DNA of 15,980 bases from Kordiimonadaceae bacterium (GTDB taxonomy: Bacteria > Pseudomonadota > Alphaproteobacteria > Sphingomonadales > Kordiimonadaceae), in contig JABABO010000355.1 of assembly GCA_014238195.1 (NCBI GenBank), forward strand, positions 1 through 15,980, read 5' to 3'. The position numbers and the translations under genes are program-made. The notes under the pieces were generated by a model. The model was not told the origin of the DNA. It worked only from the letters and a program-made list of their open reading frames with translations, and made no database searches. Shown here one piece after another: positions 14,908-15,980 of this stretch. Positions within the stretch are counted from its first letter, which is position 1; the number at the start of each line of letters is the position of its first letter.

Positions 14908-15087
14908 ATGGTTTCTGCTTTTAATGCCTCTAAAAATGAGAGGATTACCCTATCACCTGCTAATTTTCTTGAAAACTACAAAGGTGAGCCGATTATTGTT
15001 TCCTCATTTGCTGGGGCTGCTTCAATTGAACAGTATCTTTTAGAGCTAGATATTAGCCCCAACACCATCGTCAAACTTTATTCCTAG
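14908..15087 (+). pseudogene. 3' remnant of a C-methyltransferase gene with a new 5' end (59 codons)
   Basis: An ATG at 14908 opens a 59-codon frame. Its last 46 codons read in the same frame as the methyltransferase C-terminus (LSPANFLENY near the start, TIVKLYS at the end) and stop at TAG 15085-15087. Of the four differences from copy 1, one is silent and three change residues (Gln to Lys, Gly to Ala, Ala to Asp). The first 14 codons have no counterpart in the intact gene. No ribosome site precedes the ATG, and the zinc site and methyltransferase domain are missing, so it is best read as a gene fragment left by recombination. A 5-bp hairpin (CCTCT 14927-14931, AGAGG 14939-14943) lies just before the junction, without a T-run. 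Confidence 0.8.
14950..15083 (+). repeat. Direct repeat, copy 2 (downstream of ribB)
   Basis: Second copy of 13547-13680, same orientation, no gaps, four mismatches (14955, 14980, 15020, 15050). It starts 48 bases after the ribB stop. The two copies bound a 1403-base unit that contains ribB and its leader. Confidence 0.95.
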
Positions 15088-15122
15088 CATCAAAAACACT
15101 GAAAGGGTTGTTCATATTTCAT

Positions 15123-15737
15123 TTATCTTAAAAAACCCTCAAGGATAGCCTTATATTCCTTCCGCTTCTTCAAGACGCGCGCTGCATTATGTCCCGCCCC
15201 TTCTACTATATGAACTGACTTACCTGCGTCTTGAAACAATTCTATTTGATTTGCATCTGGAGAAGCACCTCCAATAAAAATATGGACGTCAGAATTATAT
15301 TTTAATTTAGCAAAATTACACCAACGTATGTGCTCTATCTTATCGGTGAACTGATTCCATCTTTTGTCATTATATGGGTCAGCTTGTGGCACAAAAGCAT
15401 ACACGCGCTCAATATCTGTTCTGACATGGGACGCTAACAAAGCACCCGATCCACCCATACTGTTACCAATTGCAAAAATACGCCTGCAACCATCACTTCT
15501 TAAACGCATTACTGCATCTTCTAGCAGTGCCTCAAAATGGTTATTGTTCCACCAGCTACGCTTTAAATCCTTTAAAAAGACGAGAGACGCCTGGCCCTCA
15601 AAGGATTTGCTAAACTCATTAATTTGGGTGCCCCCAAGAGCCAACCCAATGCCGCAAAAAGAAAGTATTCCAATTTTGCTTCCTGAGATAATATCATAAT
15701 CTATTGCATAGTTTTTATTCGAATAAAAAACTGTCAT
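15123..15737 (-). CDS. Small alpha/beta-hydrolase
   Basis: 204 residues from ATG 15737. GNSMGG (91-96) is the nucleophile elbow with Ser93. Asp161 in GGASPDANQ and His183 in EGAGHNAAR complete a plausible catalytic triad in the right order. There is no signal peptide, so it is cytoplasmic. Alpha/beta-hydrolases of this size act as esterases, thioesterases or lipases, and the substrate cannot be told here. TTG 15746 is an alternative start three codons earlier. The ribosome site is weak (GAAG). The gene is isolated, converges on the methyltransferase remnant and has an AT-rich upstream region with strong promoter-like hexamers. It lies between a recombination scar and an IS fragment, so it may be part of acquired DNA. 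Confidence 0.75.
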   Translation of the reverse strand: MTVFYSNKNYAIDYDIISGSKIGILSFCGIGLALGGTQINEFSKSFEGQASLVFLKDLKRSWWNNNHFEALLEDAVMRLRSDGCRRIFAIGNSMGGSGALLASHVRTDIERVYAFVPQADPYNDKRWNQFTDKIEHIRWCNFAKLKYNSDVHIFIGGASPDANQIELFQDAGKSVHIVEGAGHNAARVLKKRKEYKAILEGFLR

Positions 15738-15780
15738 ATACTTCAATATTTTTACATTAAAATAACAAATATATGTTGAA

Positions 15781-15802
15781 ATTATATTATACTAATTGTC
15801 AA
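15781..15802 (-). promoter_or_regulatory. Promoter-like hexamers upstream of the alpha/beta-hydrolase
   Basis: On the minus strand a perfect TTGACA (15802-15797) is followed by two overlapping TATAAT hexamers (15791-15786 and 15786-15781). The spacers are only 5 and 10 bases, so these hexamers cannot act as one standard promoter pair. A TATAAT used with a poorer upstream -35 is possible. Confidence 0.3.
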
Positions 15803-15835
15803 CACTAAAAGATGTTATTACCCTCCTTAAGATGA

Positions 15836-15980
15836 AGAGGGGAAAACACCATTCACCACAGCGCCGGCGATGACGCCCGTTGGATCAAGAAGGGCTCCAA
15901 ATCAACTTTTGGTTATAGAAAAATTGTTGGCTACTGAGGGTTTGGTCGGTGTGACGAGGAAGGTTGCATTGATAAAATTC
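15836..15980 (+). pseudogene. Degenerate IS5-like transposase fragment, runs off the right edge
   Basis: From about 15854 the plus strand reads HHSAGDDARWIKKGSKSTF then GYRK. This resembles the 'DxDARW.KK...k..FGYK' signature before the catalytic core of IS5-family DDE transposases. A stop (TGA 15935-15937) ends this frame, but shifting frame after FGYRK restores the expected continuation (LATEGLVGV). There is also a stop at 15833-15835 just upstream. The fragment therefore has at least one frameshift and lacks its 5' part, so it is inactive. The terminal inverted repeat is not recognisable. Confidence 0.65.

Noticed and set aside
14861..15043. A 60-aa frame spanning the ribB end and the repeat
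   Set aside because: It is out of frame with both ribB and the methyltransferase remnant. The same shadow appears over copy 1, simply because the DNA is repeated.
13547..15083. Repeats as a transposon target-site duplication
   Set aside because: 134 bases is far too long for a target duplication, the copies differ at four sites, and there is no transposase or inverted repeat between them.
15781..15802. TTGACA plus TATAAT as a single standard promoter
   Set aside because: The spacers of 5 and 10 bases do not fit sigma70 geometry, so it is kept only as a low-confidence promoter-like region.
1..15980. CRISPR array, tRNA or rRNA genes
   Set aside because: No regularly spaced short repeats, cloverleaf-like sequence or rRNA signature was seen on either strand.

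Overview
The window looks like a surface-glycan (LPS O-antigen, capsule or similar) biosynthesis and modification region of a Gram-negative bacterium of moderate to low GC, most likely a proteobacterium. The reasons are heptose-type activation enzymes, nucleotide-sugar epimerases, a glycosyltransferase, a sulfotransferase, two C-methyltransferase-like enzymes, and a RibB with a degenerate RibA domain, a hybrid type known mainly from Proteobacteria. Alphaproteobacteria is a plausible guess, but the sequence does not settle the taxonomy.

Layout. Positions 1-6056 (minus strand) hold five tightly packed, partly overlapping genes read leftward: a Rossmann-domain glycosyltransferase, a sulfotransferase, a fused nucleotidyltransferase-sugar kinase, and two NAD-dependent epimerase/dehydratases. 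The last epimerase runs off the left edge. Positions 6137-7153 (plus) encode a FemAB/GNAT-like acyltransferase, divergent from that operon. Positions 7160-9566 (minus) hold a methyltransferase followed one base later by a radical SAM enzyme. Positions 9741-10376 (plus) encode a GmhA-family SIS isomerase, divergent from the methyltransferase. Positions 10489-13690 (plus) are a compact unit of a MoxR-type AAA+ ATPase, a CoxE-like VWA protein and a zinc-binding C-methyltransferase. Positions 13813-14901 encode RibB with a degenerate RibA-like tail, probably under its own promoter.

The ribB gene is bracketed by two direct copies (134 bp, 4 mismatches) of the 3' end of the preceding methyltransferase gene. 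The second copy sits in a 59-codon remnant. This is a clear rearrangement scar. To its right are an alpha/beta-hydrolase on the minus strand and a frameshifted IS5-like transposase fragment that runs off the right edge.

Working model (inference). The SIS isomerase and the nucleotidyltransferase-kinase make a nucleotide-activated heptose or related sugar. The epimerases, methyltransferases, radical SAM enzyme, acyltransferase and sulfotransferase tailor the sugar or the glycan, and the glycosyltransferase adds a residue. The MoxR-VWA pair may act as an ATP-driven chaperone for one of the metalloenzymes encoded nearby. The ribB and IS remnants show that the right side of the locus has been remodelled by recombination.
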